Below, in pieces: positions 44,150 through 52,704 of a stretch of 64,000 nt of DNA. Position 1 is the stretch's first letter; every line of letters starts with the position of its first letter. The position numbers and the translations under genes were made by a program. Source of the stretch: Flagellimonas yonaguniensis (GTDB lineage Bacteria > Bacteroidota > Bacteroidia > Flavobacteriales > Flavobacteriaceae); NCBI RefSeq assembly GCF_029193885.1, contig NZ_JARFVB010000001.1, forward strand, positions 868,001-932,000, written 5' to 3'. The notes beneath the pieces were generated by a model that was given only the letters and a program-made list of their open reading frames with translations, did not search any database and was not told the origin of the DNA.

Positions 44150-44758
44150 TCAAACAAGCAGCAATGTTGGCAAGAAGAATAAACTTAGAAAACCGCCCAT
44201 GGATGTCCTTAGTACAAAAAGCGCTTTGGTGATATGGTCCTCTACCGTTTTTGGGGAGATGTTCAATCTACTGGAAATTTCTTTGTGGCTCAATTGCTCC
44301 TCCCTGCTCATTTTATAGACTACACGGCATTTTTCGGGAAGCTTTTCGACTATGGCGTCAACCTTTTGTACAAGTTCCTTGTAAAGTACTTCGCTTTCCG
44401 GATTTTCATAGGTACAGCGCTGTTCCAGATTTTCAAAAAGTACCGACCTTAAATTTTTTCGGTTTTTTCGAAACTGGTTGAAAACCTGATATCGGACGCA
44501 TGAAAAAAGATATCTTTCCAAGGAAACTTTGATTTCAAGGTTTTTTCTGTTTTTCCATATACCGACAAAAATATCCTGGACAATCTCTTCGCAGATTTTT
44601 TTGTCCTTCAAAATAGTAAAGGCAGACCTGTATAGGGGTTGCCAATAAGTATTGAATATTTTATTGAACGCATGTTTGTCGTCTTGCTTCAATAGCAGGA
44701 GGGACAACTTATCGTTTTCAGGACTGGAATTGGTCACCTTGGTTGAATTGGTATCCAA
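44150..44758 (-). CDS. ECF sigma factor of the phosphoesterase SusC/SusD locus
   Basis: A 202-residue extracytoplasmic-function sigma factor. Region 2 (about 30-95: AFNKIFNTYWQPLYRSAFTIL, CEEIVQDIFVGIWKNR) binds core polymerase and the -10 DNA; region 4 (about 135-190: LPEKCRVVYKMSREEQLSHKEISSRLNISPKTVEDHITKAL) binds -35 DNA. The start is a TTG at 44758, since a TAG lies two codons upstream and no ATG is available. The C-terminus ends in a hydrophobic stretch unusual for cytosolic sigma factors but common in this Bacteroidota group. It pairs with the FecR protein encoded next. Confidence 0.9.
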   Translation of the reverse strand: MDTNSTKVTNSSPENDKLSLLLLKQDDKHAFNKIFNTYWQPLYRSAFTILKDKKICEEIVQDIFVGIWKNRKNLEIKVSLERYLFSCVRYQVFNQFRKNRKNLRSVLFENLEQRCTYENPESEVLYKELVQKVDAIVEKLPEKCRVVYKMSREEQLSHKEISSRLNISPKTVEDHITKALFVLRTSMGGFLSLFFLPTLLLV

Positions 44759-45194
44759 ATCTATTCAAATAACATGTTGTTATCTGGGCTTAATTTTTAA
44801 GTAATTGTTAAGGATGGCTGCTTTTCCCATAAAATTGTACCATTGGATCAAGAACCCCTTTTTCCTTCCCCAAAAGGATATGGGAGACCGATTAACCTAA
44901 TAAGGTTTTTGGCTATGTACCGCCGAGCAATAGGGGGTATACTGTATTGGCCTTTTTGATTAAGGGAGCACGTGGGTGGTATGTAACGGATTTGGCCAAT
45001 GGGCGTAAGTTGCTCTGATAATCGATCGTATGTTATCAGAACAGAATGCTCATGTGGGTAAGCCGTAATGACCAATAGGGTCCCAAGGATTTTGGGTCAT
45101 GGCCCAAGAGGATCCCGACTTTATGGCTATTGCCAATGATAGGATCGTTCCATATTGGCCTATTTCTCTTCTCCAGTGGGGGGTAGTTCAGTTA
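44759..45194. other. 436-base gap, nothing assigned
   Basis: Between the ECF sigma gene and the PP2C gene end. Open frames on both strands (for example minus 44848-45075) have no family resemblance. It presumably holds the sigma-gene promoter, but I see no convincing TTTG/TAnnTTTG pair and no good terminator for the kinase-phosphatase operon. Confidence 0.4.
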
Positions 45195-45953
45195 TCAGGA
45201 ATTTTTTGATGTTGTTTTCTGTATTTTGACTATATACATGGAATAATTGTCTTTTGTCACACCTTTGGCCTTGTTCACTATATATGATTTGATTTTTTCA
45301 ACGGAAGCTTGTTCTGTACAGCTCAAGGCGATTATTTCATCGTTGATTGTCTCTAAAATACCATCGGTGCAAAGAAAGAAGAAATCATTTTTCTTGATAT
45401 CAGTGATGATTTTCTGATCAATTCTTGTGGGATAGGTTCCGTTGACGGCCCTGGTAATAATATTTCGTTTGGGATGGGTCAAGGCCTCCTCTTCGGTAAT
45501 TTCCCCCATTTCCACCATTCCCTGCACTATACTGTGATCTTTTGTTTGATAAAGGATTTGGCCATCCCGGATGTGGTATGCCCTACTGTCCCCAACCCAA
45601 CCGATCAATGCCTTTTCATCCTCATCTGAGATTTTCAAAAAAGTGAGCGTAGTGGCCATGCCCTTCGCTTCGGGATGGGTTTCGAGATATGTGCCCAAAT
45701 TTTGTTCGACACTTTGCAGGGCCAAAGGTAAATATGTTTCATCTTCAATATCCTCCATTGGATTTTCAGAGAGATACTTGGAAAATCCTTGACAGGTCAA
45801 GGAAGAGGCCACTTCGCCCTTGGCCTGCCCCCCAACACCATCACATACCATGAACAAACGGGAATCCTCTGTTGGTGTCACGGGGTATATGGCATCCTCG
45901 TTTGACTCCCTTAGGCCTATTTCATTACAATGCACTGGTAGGTGGATCTTCAT
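45195..45953 (-). CDS. PP2C-type Ser/Thr protein phosphatase
   Basis: A 252-residue cytosolic metal-dependent phosphatase. Metal-binding and catalytic motifs are intact: RESNED (15-20), CDGVGG (37-42), MATTLTFLKI, WVGDSRAY, then DGILETINDEI and the final KDNYSMYIVKI strand. It is expected to reverse phosphorylation by the kinase encoded immediately upstream. The first in-frame codon is a TTG overlapping the kinase stop; the ATG at 45953 gives the normal PP2C N-terminus and a five-base gap. It is the last gene of the cluster. Confidence 0.92.
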   Translation of the reverse strand: MKIHLPVHCNEIGLRESNEDAIYPVTPTEDSRLFMVCDGVGGQAKGEVASSLTCQGFSKYLSENPMEDIEDETYLPLALQSVEQNLGTYLETHPEAKGMATTLTFLKISDEDEKALIGWVGDSRAYHIRDGQILYQTKDHSIVQGMVEMGEITEEEALTHPKRNIITRAVNGTYPTRIDQKIITDIKKNDFFFLCTDGILETINDEIIALSCTEQASVEKIKSYIVNKAKGVTKDNYSMYIVKIQKTTSKNS

Positions 45954-45958
45954 TTTCT

Positions 45959-48730
45959 TCAATATCGTTTAGCGATAATATCACAGGCATTTTTATACCC
46001 CTTCTCACAGGATTTTTGGTACCAAGTTTTTGCCAAATAGGTGTTTTTGACCGTTCCAATGCCACTATGGTAGCAAGAGGCCAGATTGTACATGCCGACA
46101 CTATCCCCATTGGTTGCGGACTTCTTATATAGTTCAAATGCCTTGTCTAAGTTTTTCGGACCTCCTAGGCCCCTGTCGTACATATAGCCGAGATAACTTT
46201 GGGCACTGGCATGATTTCGGTCAGCCGCTATTTGGAACCATTTTTTGGCAGCATAATAATATTTTCCTTTGTAATACATCACGGCCACTCTATATTGGCT
46301 GTGCAGGTCCCCTTGTTCTGCTGCTTTCAAATACCACTGTGTAGCCTTTGCTTTTTTGTCCTTGCCCAACTTAAGGTTGTAATAAAGATCGCCCAATTTT
46401 TTTTGGGCCTGGAGTTGCCCTTTGGTCGCTGCCTTGAGATACTTTCTTTCGGCTTCCAGATAATCTACCGGTCCAGCTGCCCCGGTTTCCGCCATGTAGC
46501 CCAACATATAGTCCGCAGTACTCATGTCTTGGGCCGCTGCCCTGACAAAAAAATCCTTGGCCTTGATGAGATCCTTCTTTTTTCCTTTACCGTCATAATG
46601 CAATCTACCCAAAGCGTACAAAGCGGAACTTTGATTTTGTTTTGCTGCAAGCTCATAGTATACTATCGCTTCCGATACGTTCGGGTTCCCATCCGCTTCC
46701 CCGTACTCAAGGATCTTTCCGGTCATGTATTGGGAATTTGCATATCCTTTATCAGCGGCCCGTTGGTACCAATCTTTGGCAAGTTTTACATCCTTTTCCA
46801 CACCCCATCCATCATAGTACAAAAGACCCATATTGTGCATACCAAAGGTGTTTCCTTTATCAGCGGCCAATTGGAACCAGTTTTTGGCCTCTAGGTAGTT
46901 CTTCTCATTGAAATATAAAGTGCCCAATTCATTTTGAGCCCCCAAATGTCCTTTATCGGCAGCTTTGGTCAACCACTGAACCGACTTTATACGATCTTTT
47001 TTGGCCAATACACCATTTTTATAGAATATCCCTAAGTTGAACTGGGACAGGAGGTCACCGTTCTCGGCAGCAATTGTATATTGTTCCAGGGCCTTAACGG
47101 TATCCCTGGGGACGTATTGACCGAACCTGTACATGTTGGCCATGCCCCGATATCCCGAATACCTTCCGATGGACGTGCATTTCTCATATCCTTCAAATGC
47201 TTCCTTATAGTTCTTTTCTGATACATTGAGGATCGCCAGGTTTTCGATGGCCGCAGGGTGGCCTTTGCTGGAGGCTTTTTCATAGTACAGTTTTGCCTTG
47301 CTTGCGTCCTTTTCCATTACATAGCCGAAATAGTGCATCAATCCCCTTAGGTTGTTTGCCTCTGGGTTGCCGTCATCACTCAAGGCCACAATGCTGCTCT
47401 TTGCCTTTTCATAGAATTTCTTGGCCTGGACCGTGTCCCTGTCCACACCAAGATTGTTTTGATAGGCCCATCCATGGTTAAAGTTTGCCAGGTCATATCC
47501 ATCATCAATGGCCCTATCGGCATATTCAAACCCTTTTTGATAATCCACATCGGTTCCATAACCATTTTGGTTGAACCTTGACAGAAAATAAAAGGCCTCC
47601 CCGGATCCATAGCCTGATGCTTTTTCATAGGCCTCATAAGCTTCTTTGAACTTCCCTTCTTTGTAAAGGCTCCAGCCGTCTGCCAACAACACATTTATCT
47701 TGGTGGAGCGATAAAAGGCATATCCCCCATATCCGGCACCCAAGATCAAAACAGTGGCCAACAAAACGGGCCAGGCTTTTTTCTTCTTTTTGGGCTTGGG
47801 TTGTGGTGCGGAAAATTGTGTTTCATTTCCTCCCAAGAACACGGTGCCACTTTCATTGCTTTCCCCATTCACTTCGCGGATGAAATCGGAAACGGAGGCA
47901 TACCTATCCGAAGCATTTTTCTGCAAACAAGTCTTTATGCAATTCTTAAATCTTTCGGGCACCCCGGAATAATTGGGCTCTTCCCCAACGATACCATCCC
48001 GAATGAGTTCATAGTCCTTCTTGTCATGTCCAAAAGGCAACTTTCCGGTCAATATTTTGTAGAACATGATGCCAAGGGCCCAGATATCGGTACGCTCACT
48101 GATATCCCCATTCAGTCCGAATTTCTTTTTAAAGAATTGCTCCGGAGCCATGTAGTGAGGTGTTCCCACACCTTCGGTCATGGACTGTTGTATGGTCTTG
48201 TCGGATAGAATATCCTGACTGATCCCAAAATCGGTCACCTTTGAAACGATGTTCCCCTTTCGGTCTTTTGAAAACAGTACATTTCCAGGTTTTAAATCCC
48301 TGTGGACAATGCCCTGTTTGTGGAGATAATCCACCGCTTGGGCCACTTCCACAATAATGTTCTTCCCTTCTTCCAAAGAGAGCTTTCGGTGTATCGCTTG
48401 GCCCAAGGTTCCTTCACCGGCATACTCTATGATCAACACAGGGTAATTCACGTTTCTGCCCATGGCATCCGTGTGGGTGATATATTCCAGACCATAATAG
48501 GTGATAAGATGGGTATGTGACAGCCCATCTATTTTGGAAAACTCCTGTTCCAAGCTGTATTTTTTCTGTCCAGTGCTCCCGGATGTACCTCTTGAAACAG
48601 CTTCTTTATAGATTTTGAGGGCCACATATCTTCCTTCGGCATTGAGGTCCTTGGCCCTGAACACTTCGGCGAACCCGCCCTCAGCTATAAGGTCTTTTTC
48701 TGGATCCCACTGGTAATGTGATAGTTTCAT
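45959..48730 (-). CDS. Transmembrane Hanks-type Ser/Thr kinase with long Sel1 repeat array
   Basis: A 923-residue protein. The cytosolic kinase domain (about 10-285) has all key residues: a Gly loop AEGGFAEVF, catalytic Lys39 in VALK, HRDLKPGN (Asp145), DFG (167-169) and APE (195-197). A linker with GTVFLGGNETQF (295-306) and a Lys-rich stop-transfer precede one transmembrane helix (about 320-340). The remaining 580 residues are about sixteen Sel1/TPR-like repeats of roughly 36 residues (patterns AxxxLGxxYxxGxGVxxDxxKAxxWYxKAA), probably extracytoplasmic and used to sense or bind envelope proteins. Partners encoded nearby: PP2C phosphatase and FHA-ABC protein. The repeat number is unusually large. 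Confidence 0.93.
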   Translation of the reverse strand: MKLSHYQWDPEKDLIAEGGFAEVFRAKDLNAEGRYVALKIYKEAVSRGTSGSTGQKKYSLEQEFSKIDGLSHTHLITYYGLEYITHTDAMGRNVNYPVLIIEYAGEGTLGQAIHRKLSLEEGKNIIVEVAQAVDYLHKQGIVHRDLKPGNVLFSKDRKGNIVSKVTDFGISQDILSDKTIQQSMTEGVGTPHYMAPEQFFKKKFGLNGDISERTDIWALGIMFYKILTGKLPFGHDKKDYELIRDGIVGEEPNYSGVPERFKNCIKTCLQKNASDRYASVSDFIREVNGESNESGTVFLGGNETQFSAPQPKPKKKKKAWPVLLATVLILGAGYGGYAFYRSTKINVLLADGWSLYKEGKFKEAYEAYEKASGYGSGEAFYFLSRFNQNGYGTDVDYQKGFEYADRAIDDGYDLANFNHGWAYQNNLGVDRDTVQAKKFYEKAKSSIVALSDDGNPEANNLRGLMHYFGYVMEKDASKAKLYYEKASSKGHPAAIENLAILNVSEKNYKEAFEGYEKCTSIGRYSGYRGMANMYRFGQYVPRDTVKALEQYTIAAENGDLLSQFNLGIFYKNGVLAKKDRIKSVQWLTKAADKGHLGAQNELGTLYFNEKNYLEAKNWFQLAADKGNTFGMHNMGLLYYDGWGVEKDVKLAKDWYQRAADKGYANSQYMTGKILEYGEADGNPNVSEAIVYYELAAKQNQSSALYALGRLHYDGKGKKKDLIKAKDFFVRAAAQDMSTADYMLGYMAETGAAGPVDYLEAERKYLKAATKGQLQAQKKLGDLYYNLKLGKDKKAKATQWYLKAAEQGDLHSQYRVAVMYYKGKYYYAAKKWFQIAADRNHASAQSYLGYMYDRGLGGPKNLDKAFELYKKSATNGDSVGMYNLASCYHSGIGTVKNTYLAKTWYQKSCEKGYKNACDIIAKRY

Positions 48731-48777
48731 AATGGTCAGTGTAGTCGAATTTGGTTACTGTTTGGTGTTGATTTTAA

Positions 48778-49551
48778 TTAACTGGCCTGTTGTATATGGG
48801 TCACCATTTTGCAGGCATCGGCATGTCCCTGATCACAGGCCTTTTTGTACCAAGCCTCGGCGCTGCCAAGGTCTTTGGTTACTTCACTGCCATTGTAATA
48901 GAGGTTTCCCAGTGTTACATTGGCATCAACATATCCTAGTTTGGAGGCTTTTTTCAGAAATTCCATGGCCTTGTCCACATTCTTCTCGGTACCCTGGGCC
49001 GAGAGATGCATGACCCCAAGGTTGAACACGGCCGGACCATATTCTTTTTTGGCCGATTTTTCAAAATAGCGCATGGCCTTTGGGTAATTTACCGGAGTGT
49101 TCTTGCCGAAATAATATTTACATCCTCGTGCAAAAAGGGCTTCTTTATTCTTTGGGAAGAACCAAATTATGGCCAGAACGGCAAGCAGTATCCATAGGGC
49201 ATATCCCCATAGCCATTCAGTGAATTCTATTTTATAGGGTGGAAGGGGAGTGGGCAAAGCTCCGCTGGCCTGAAATTTTTTTATCTGCTCTTCATCCAGG
49301 TCATAATAGGTATTGATACTTCCTTTTACCCCCAAAACATAACCATCGTCCGTCATGTAGGCCCCCATAAAAATGTACAGGGAAGTTGTTTTGTGGGCAA
49401 GATAAAGGTCTTCGCCATTGGCACCTTTAATATCGACGTCAGTAATTTTATGGATTCGTTCGCTTTTTCCAAAAAGTCCTCCGATACGTCTTGCAGATGC
49501 AAGGTTGGGAACCAAGGAAAGCAAGGCGATCAGTAGTAGTAATTTTTTCAT
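48778..49551 (-). CDS. Sel1-repeat membrane protein
   Basis: A 257-residue protein with a signal peptide (cleavage near ASAR, residue 20), a first domain of beta type (about 25-105), one transmembrane helix (about 113-133: WGYALWILLAVLAIIWFF) and about three to four Sel1 repeats in the C-terminal half (YPKAMRYFEKSAKKEYGPAV, VDKAMEFLKKASKLG, LGSAEAWYKKACDQGHADAC). The Sel1 part resembles the array of the kinase encoded 47 bases downstream. By topology the Sel1 repeats would be cytosolic if the signal is cleaved, opposite to those of the kinase. A scaffold role is inferred. Confidence 0.8.
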   Translation of the reverse strand: MKKLLLLIALLSLVPNLASARRIGGLFGKSERIHKITDVDIKGANGEDLYLAHKTTSLYIFMGAYMTDDGYVLGVKGSINTYYDLDEEQIKKFQASGALPTPLPPYKIEFTEWLWGYALWILLAVLAIIWFFPKNKEALFARGCKYYFGKNTPVNYPKAMRYFEKSAKKEYGPAVFNLGVMHLSAQGTEKNVDKAMEFLKKASKLGYVDANVTLGNLYYNGSEVTKDLGSAEAWYKKACDQGHADACKMVTHIQQAS

Positions 49552-49728
49552 TTTGTGATGAAGTGTTAAGGTTGAAAGTAATGATATATCTTCTTGTACC
49601 TGAACCTATTCGACAGTTAGCATTAAAAATAGGTATATGAAACTTTTTATGCCAACATTTTTAGACCTTGGTGTCAAATATGTTTTGGATTTATGAAATA
49701 GCCATATCGTGACTGGGTTATTTACGGA

Positions 49729-50064
49729 TTATTCAGCCTTGGTTGGCAGTCTAACCGCAATGTTGTTTTCTCCCATGGAGGTTACCTGAAAAGGCCCCCT
49801 TACATTTTCGGATAACTCTTGCCAAATGCTCCCCACTTTTTCAACGGTTTCCTTGGCACCTTCAATGGTGCTGTCAATACCCTCCACCGTTTGGTCAATG
49901 TCTTTGCTGGTTTTCTGGACAGTTTGGTCCACTTGATCTACTTGTTCCGCAGTCTTAGCGATTGTTCCCCGGTCTCTTCTTTTAGTGATTTCTGAACTTT
50001 GGGCGCTTACAAAACCGCAAAACAAGCTAATAAGAATAATGGTGTGTACTTTTTTGGATGTCAT
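49729..50064 (-). CDS. Small secreted helical protein, 111 aa
   Basis: A 111-residue protein with a signal peptide (cleavage after VSAQ, about residue 21). The mature part is mostly one long amphipathic helix with heptad-like Val/Ile spacing (TAEQVDQVDQTVQKTSKDID...VEKVGSIWQEL, about 40-85) and a short beta tail. No family is recognised. It sits between the sigma-regulator gene and the Sel1 membrane protein gene on the same strand, and may be a periplasmic partner of the repeat proteins. Confidence 0.65.
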   Translation of the reverse strand: MTSKKVHTIILISLFCGFVSAQSSEITKRRDRGTIAKTAEQVDQVDQTVQKTSKDIDQTVEGIDSTIEGAKETVEKVGSIWQELSENVRGPFQVTSMGENNIAVRLPTKAE

Positions 50065-50141
50065 TTTTAATCGTTTTGGTTATACTTTCTATGGGTATAT
50101 AACCGCAGATTGGCGATGTCATCTTTTTTTGATGATTTTTT

Positions 50142-51257
50142 CTAAAAAATTATTTCGTAAACACCTTTCGGAAAGGATGGCCGGTCCATGAACATACGGG
50201 TTTCATTGTTTTTGGTGAAATCGATTTCTTCTAGTGAGGTGGTTTCAGTAGTGTCAATGTTTAGGGGATAGAGCTCATTTTTATGAATAAGGTAATAAGA
50301 GTTCCCTTCGCTTTTTGAAACAACCATGACCGTAATGGAATCAATATCCATATTGGCATTAATGACCAACTGTTTTTTTTCATTCTGTTCCAAAAAGAAA
50401 TAATTTTTATCCATGGATGAGTTCTCCGAAACCGATACGGTAAAACCGGAATAGGGCTGCGAATTTGCAATGAGGGGCATTACTTTCACTTGCACGCTCT
50501 CATCCTGTATTCCCCCAAAAGTGTAACTTGTCTGGACTTCTTCCAATGGATTTATGGTCGATGAAATGGCCAGATTGAACAATTTATCCCCATATTTTAA
50601 GTAATAGTTGCCTTTTTGATCTTTACCCATTTGTAATTGAAGGCCTGAAATCCCTGAATCCCCATATAAGACCAGTTCTTGGCCATTAAAAGTGTGGGTG
50701 AGCGATGAGGGCTGCCTAACCTGACGTATGGATTCCGATGGAAGTGATTTTCCATTGGAGAAAGCAAATTGTGTTTCGTCTTGCGGGCTGCCATCCAATT
50801 CATCTTCTGGCAGTTCTTCTTTCTCTGTAACTTGTATATTGTTCTTTTTCAAAACGAGGCTATCCGCTGGCTGCGTTCGAACAGAATCCACACCGACCAC
50901 ATTGGGGGCGTCGTTACTAAGGGGACCATCACCCTTTGATTTAAAGACATAGAAAAGTGTTCCCAAAACAATGCATGCTGCCGCGGCACCACTGTAAATA
51001 ATCAGTCTGCGGTACAGACCTTTTGGCTTTTGCTCTCCAGACGCCCTATATTCGGCATACAAAAGGTCTAGCTTGGCCCTTAGTTTTTGGTCCTCCTTTG
51101 ATTCAATGCCCGTGTAGATCTTTTTATATACCTCAAGCTCCTTTGCAAATTCTTTGTCTTCAGCTAACAGTCGTTCCACCTCACTTTTTTCATCGTCATT
51201 AAGATGGCCGGTCAGGTGTTTGTCAATCAAATCAATATGTCTCAATTCTTCCCTCAT
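50142..51257 (-). CDS. Membrane protein paired with ECF sigma (probable anti-sigma factor)
   Basis: A 371-residue protein with a cytosolic N-terminal helical domain (1-80, with the IDKHLTGHLNDDEKSEVERLLAEDKEFAKEL pattern found in Bacteroidota anti-sigma and FecR starts), one transmembrane helix (about 83-105), and a periplasmic region of low-complexity linker followed by beta-rich sequence (about 190-371). It has no FecR domain. The gene starts two bases after the sigma stop, strongly suggesting a sigma/anti-sigma pair. A QDETQF motif (159-164) resembles the NETQF motif in the kinase linker. Confidence 0.7.
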   Translation of the reverse strand: MREELRHIDLIDKHLTGHLNDDEKSEVERLLAEDKEFAKELEVYKKIYTGIESKEDQKLRAKLDLLYAEYRASGEQKPKGLYRRLIIYSGAAAACIVLGTLFYVFKSKGDGPLSNDAPNVVGVDSVRTQPADSLVLKKNNIQVTEKEELPEDELDGSPQDETQFAFSNGKSLPSESIRQVRQPSSLTHTFNGQELVLYGDSGISGLQLQMGKDQKGNYYLKYGDKLFNLAISSTINPLEEVQTSYTFGGIQDESVQVKVMPLIANSQPYSGFTVSVSENSSMDKNYFFLEQNEKKQLVINANMDIDSITVMVVSKSEGNSYYLIHKNELYPLNIDTTETTSLEEIDFTKNNETRMFMDRPSFPKGVYEIIF

Positions 51258-51259
51258 GG

Positions 51260-51820
51260 CTATTTTAAACGGATTATGACATCATAGGAGACTTCGCCCC
51301 TTAGCTTTTGAAGACACCGTAATTTCTGTTGGCTGGCGGAACGGGCACTGGAGTAATTGAATCTTTTGGCTATGTCCTCCATGCGCATCCCCAAAAATAT
51401 GGTTGCCTCCAAAACAGATTTACAGGGTTCCCCGACCTTTGCTAGAGCTTTTTCAAGGTATTCCCGGAGGTTTGGGCCCTTTCGGGTGATTTCTGGGTTT
51501 ATGGATTCATGGTCTCTTTGAGAGATGCCTACCTCACTCTGCCGGTTTTCATATTTTTTTCTTCGATTGAGCTGGTTGAGCCACTGTCGCTTTGAAATTT
51601 CGAACAGATAGGTGCTTATTTTGCTTCGGAGTTCATAGTTCCCTGCCATTACATTTTTATAGAACACGATGATGGCTTCCTGAAAAACATCCAAAGCGTC
51701 ATCTTCATTACCGTTATTCTGTTCCACCCAACTTTTTACCATGCCGATGTGCTGGTACAGTTGCTGCAGACAATTCTCGTTTCCTTTCTTTAATTGATCT
51801 ATCAGTTCTTGGTCGGTCAT
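51260..51820 (-). CDS. ECF sigma factor of the kinase/FHA cluster
   Basis: A 186-residue sigma-70-family factor. Region 2 lies at about 20-85 (LYQHIGMVKSWVEQN, DALDVFQEAIIVFYKNV, KISTYLFEISKRQWLNQLNR) and region 4 at about 120-180 (GEPCKSVLEATIFLGMRMEDIAKRFNYSSARSASQQKLRCLQKL). The first codon of the open frame is TTG, directly followed by the ATG at 51820 used here. It is cotranscribed with the membrane partner downstream and may set expression of the whole cluster. Confidence 0.88.
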   Translation of the reverse strand: MTDQELIDQLKKGNENCLQQLYQHIGMVKSWVEQNNGNEDDALDVFQEAIIVFYKNVMAGNYELRSKISTYLFEISKRQWLNQLNRRKKYENRQSEVGISQRDHESINPEITRKGPNLREYLEKALAKVGEPCKSVLEATIFLGMRMEDIAKRFNYSSARSASQQKLRCLQKLRGEVSYDVIIRLK

Positions 51821-51839
51821 CAAGGTTTTTCTGAAATGG

Positions 51840-52694
51840 CTATAATCCTATTTCCACACGGTCCTTTATGGGCACATTGAATTCGTACTCCTGAATTTTT
51901 ATTTGGGCCTCGCCTAAAATAGTGAAATTCGCTTTTTGGTCGGTCAGCCAAGAGAACTTCATCTGTTTTAAAATATCAAAATTGCTCAAGGTAACATCAA
52001 TGGGAATAGTAGTGGATTTTAGTGCTTCTTGGTAAAATGGTTCATCCATGGTCCACTCCGCCACTTTCCCTTTGTTTTCATCCAAATAGAATTCAAGTTT
52101 CATGGTATTGATGGTATAGGCAATAGGCAATCTGTTCAGGGTCTCAACACCTAATTTTAACCGGGTTTTGCTCAGTGAGGGCAATTTATTGCTGGAAATG
52201 GACCGAATTTTAAAATTATTGCCGTAATCCAAATTTTTGCTGATTTCCTCCAAAATGGCCTTTTTGGTGTTCAGATGTATCTTGTCATCCAGTGCAATGG
52301 TGAAGGAATTCAGCAGAAAGCTCACCTTTCCATTGCCCTTGAGGGCGAATTCGGTGGAATCTGATGCCAATAATTCAGGATAAAAGGCATTAAGATTTTT
52401 GAGTGCTATTTCGCAGGTTACCGGTATTCGTATGGTATCATTGGCTGCCAGACTCATCTGTTCGTTTAAAAATCCCTTTCCCACCAAAGAATCCTTATAA
52501 AAAATCTCCATGCTGGATTGCCTCAGTTTTGTTTTTACATTGTTGGGGTTGTATACAATGTAATCCAATCCCACCACCAATGCATCTTCCGTGAGTCCTT
52601 TAATGGTAACATGGTCTATGGCAACAAATTCTGGTTTTTTGCTGCATGAGGTAAAAAAAAGAAGTGCTCCAAATACTAGGGTTATTTTTTTCAT
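51840..52694 (-). CDS. LEA14-like (LEA type 2) lipoprotein
   Basis: A 284-residue lipoprotein: signal peptide with lipobox FTSC (Cys about residue 17) starting at the ATG at 52694, ten bases after the FHA-ABC gene ends. Two LEA-type-2/WHy-like beta-sandwich domains are suggested by repeated patterns (VGLDYIVYNPNNVKTKLRQSSMEIFYKDSLVGKG; LGVETLNRLPIAYTINTMKLEFYLDENKGKVAEW). Such domains bind lipids or membranes. Being anchored in the periplasm beside an ABCG-like exporter, it might assist lipid or lipoprotein handling; this is inference. Confidence 0.75.
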   Translation of the reverse strand: MKKITLVFGALLFFTSCSKKPEFVAIDHVTIKGLTEDALVVGLDYIVYNPNNVKTKLRQSSMEIFYKDSLVGKGFLNEQMSLAANDTIRIPVTCEIALKNLNAFYPELLASDSTEFALKGNGKVSFLLNSFTIALDDKIHLNTKKAILEEISKNLDYGNNFKIRSISSNKLPSLSKTRLKLGVETLNRLPIAYTINTMKLEFYLDENKGKVAEWTMDEPFYQEALKSTTIPIDVTLSNFDILKQMKFSWLTDQKANFTILGEAQIKIQEYEFNVPIKDRVEIGL

Positions 52695-52704
52695 AGTGTC
52701 GGGT

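Noticed and set aside
43986-44153. 56-residue N-terminal extension of the FecR protein
   Set aside because: The sequence is unlike FecR starts and overlaps the sigma gene end; the ATG at 43985 fits the family.
46199-46894. 231-residue plus-strand frame antisense to the Sel1 array
   Set aside because: Produced by the periodic Sel1 codons on the other strand; repeated F/L/S-rich junk.
45959-47700. Tandem DNA repeats or a CRISPR-like array in the Sel1 region
   Set aside because: The periodicity is at the protein level (about 36 residues) with divergent DNA; there are no identical repeats with unique spacers anywhere in the window.
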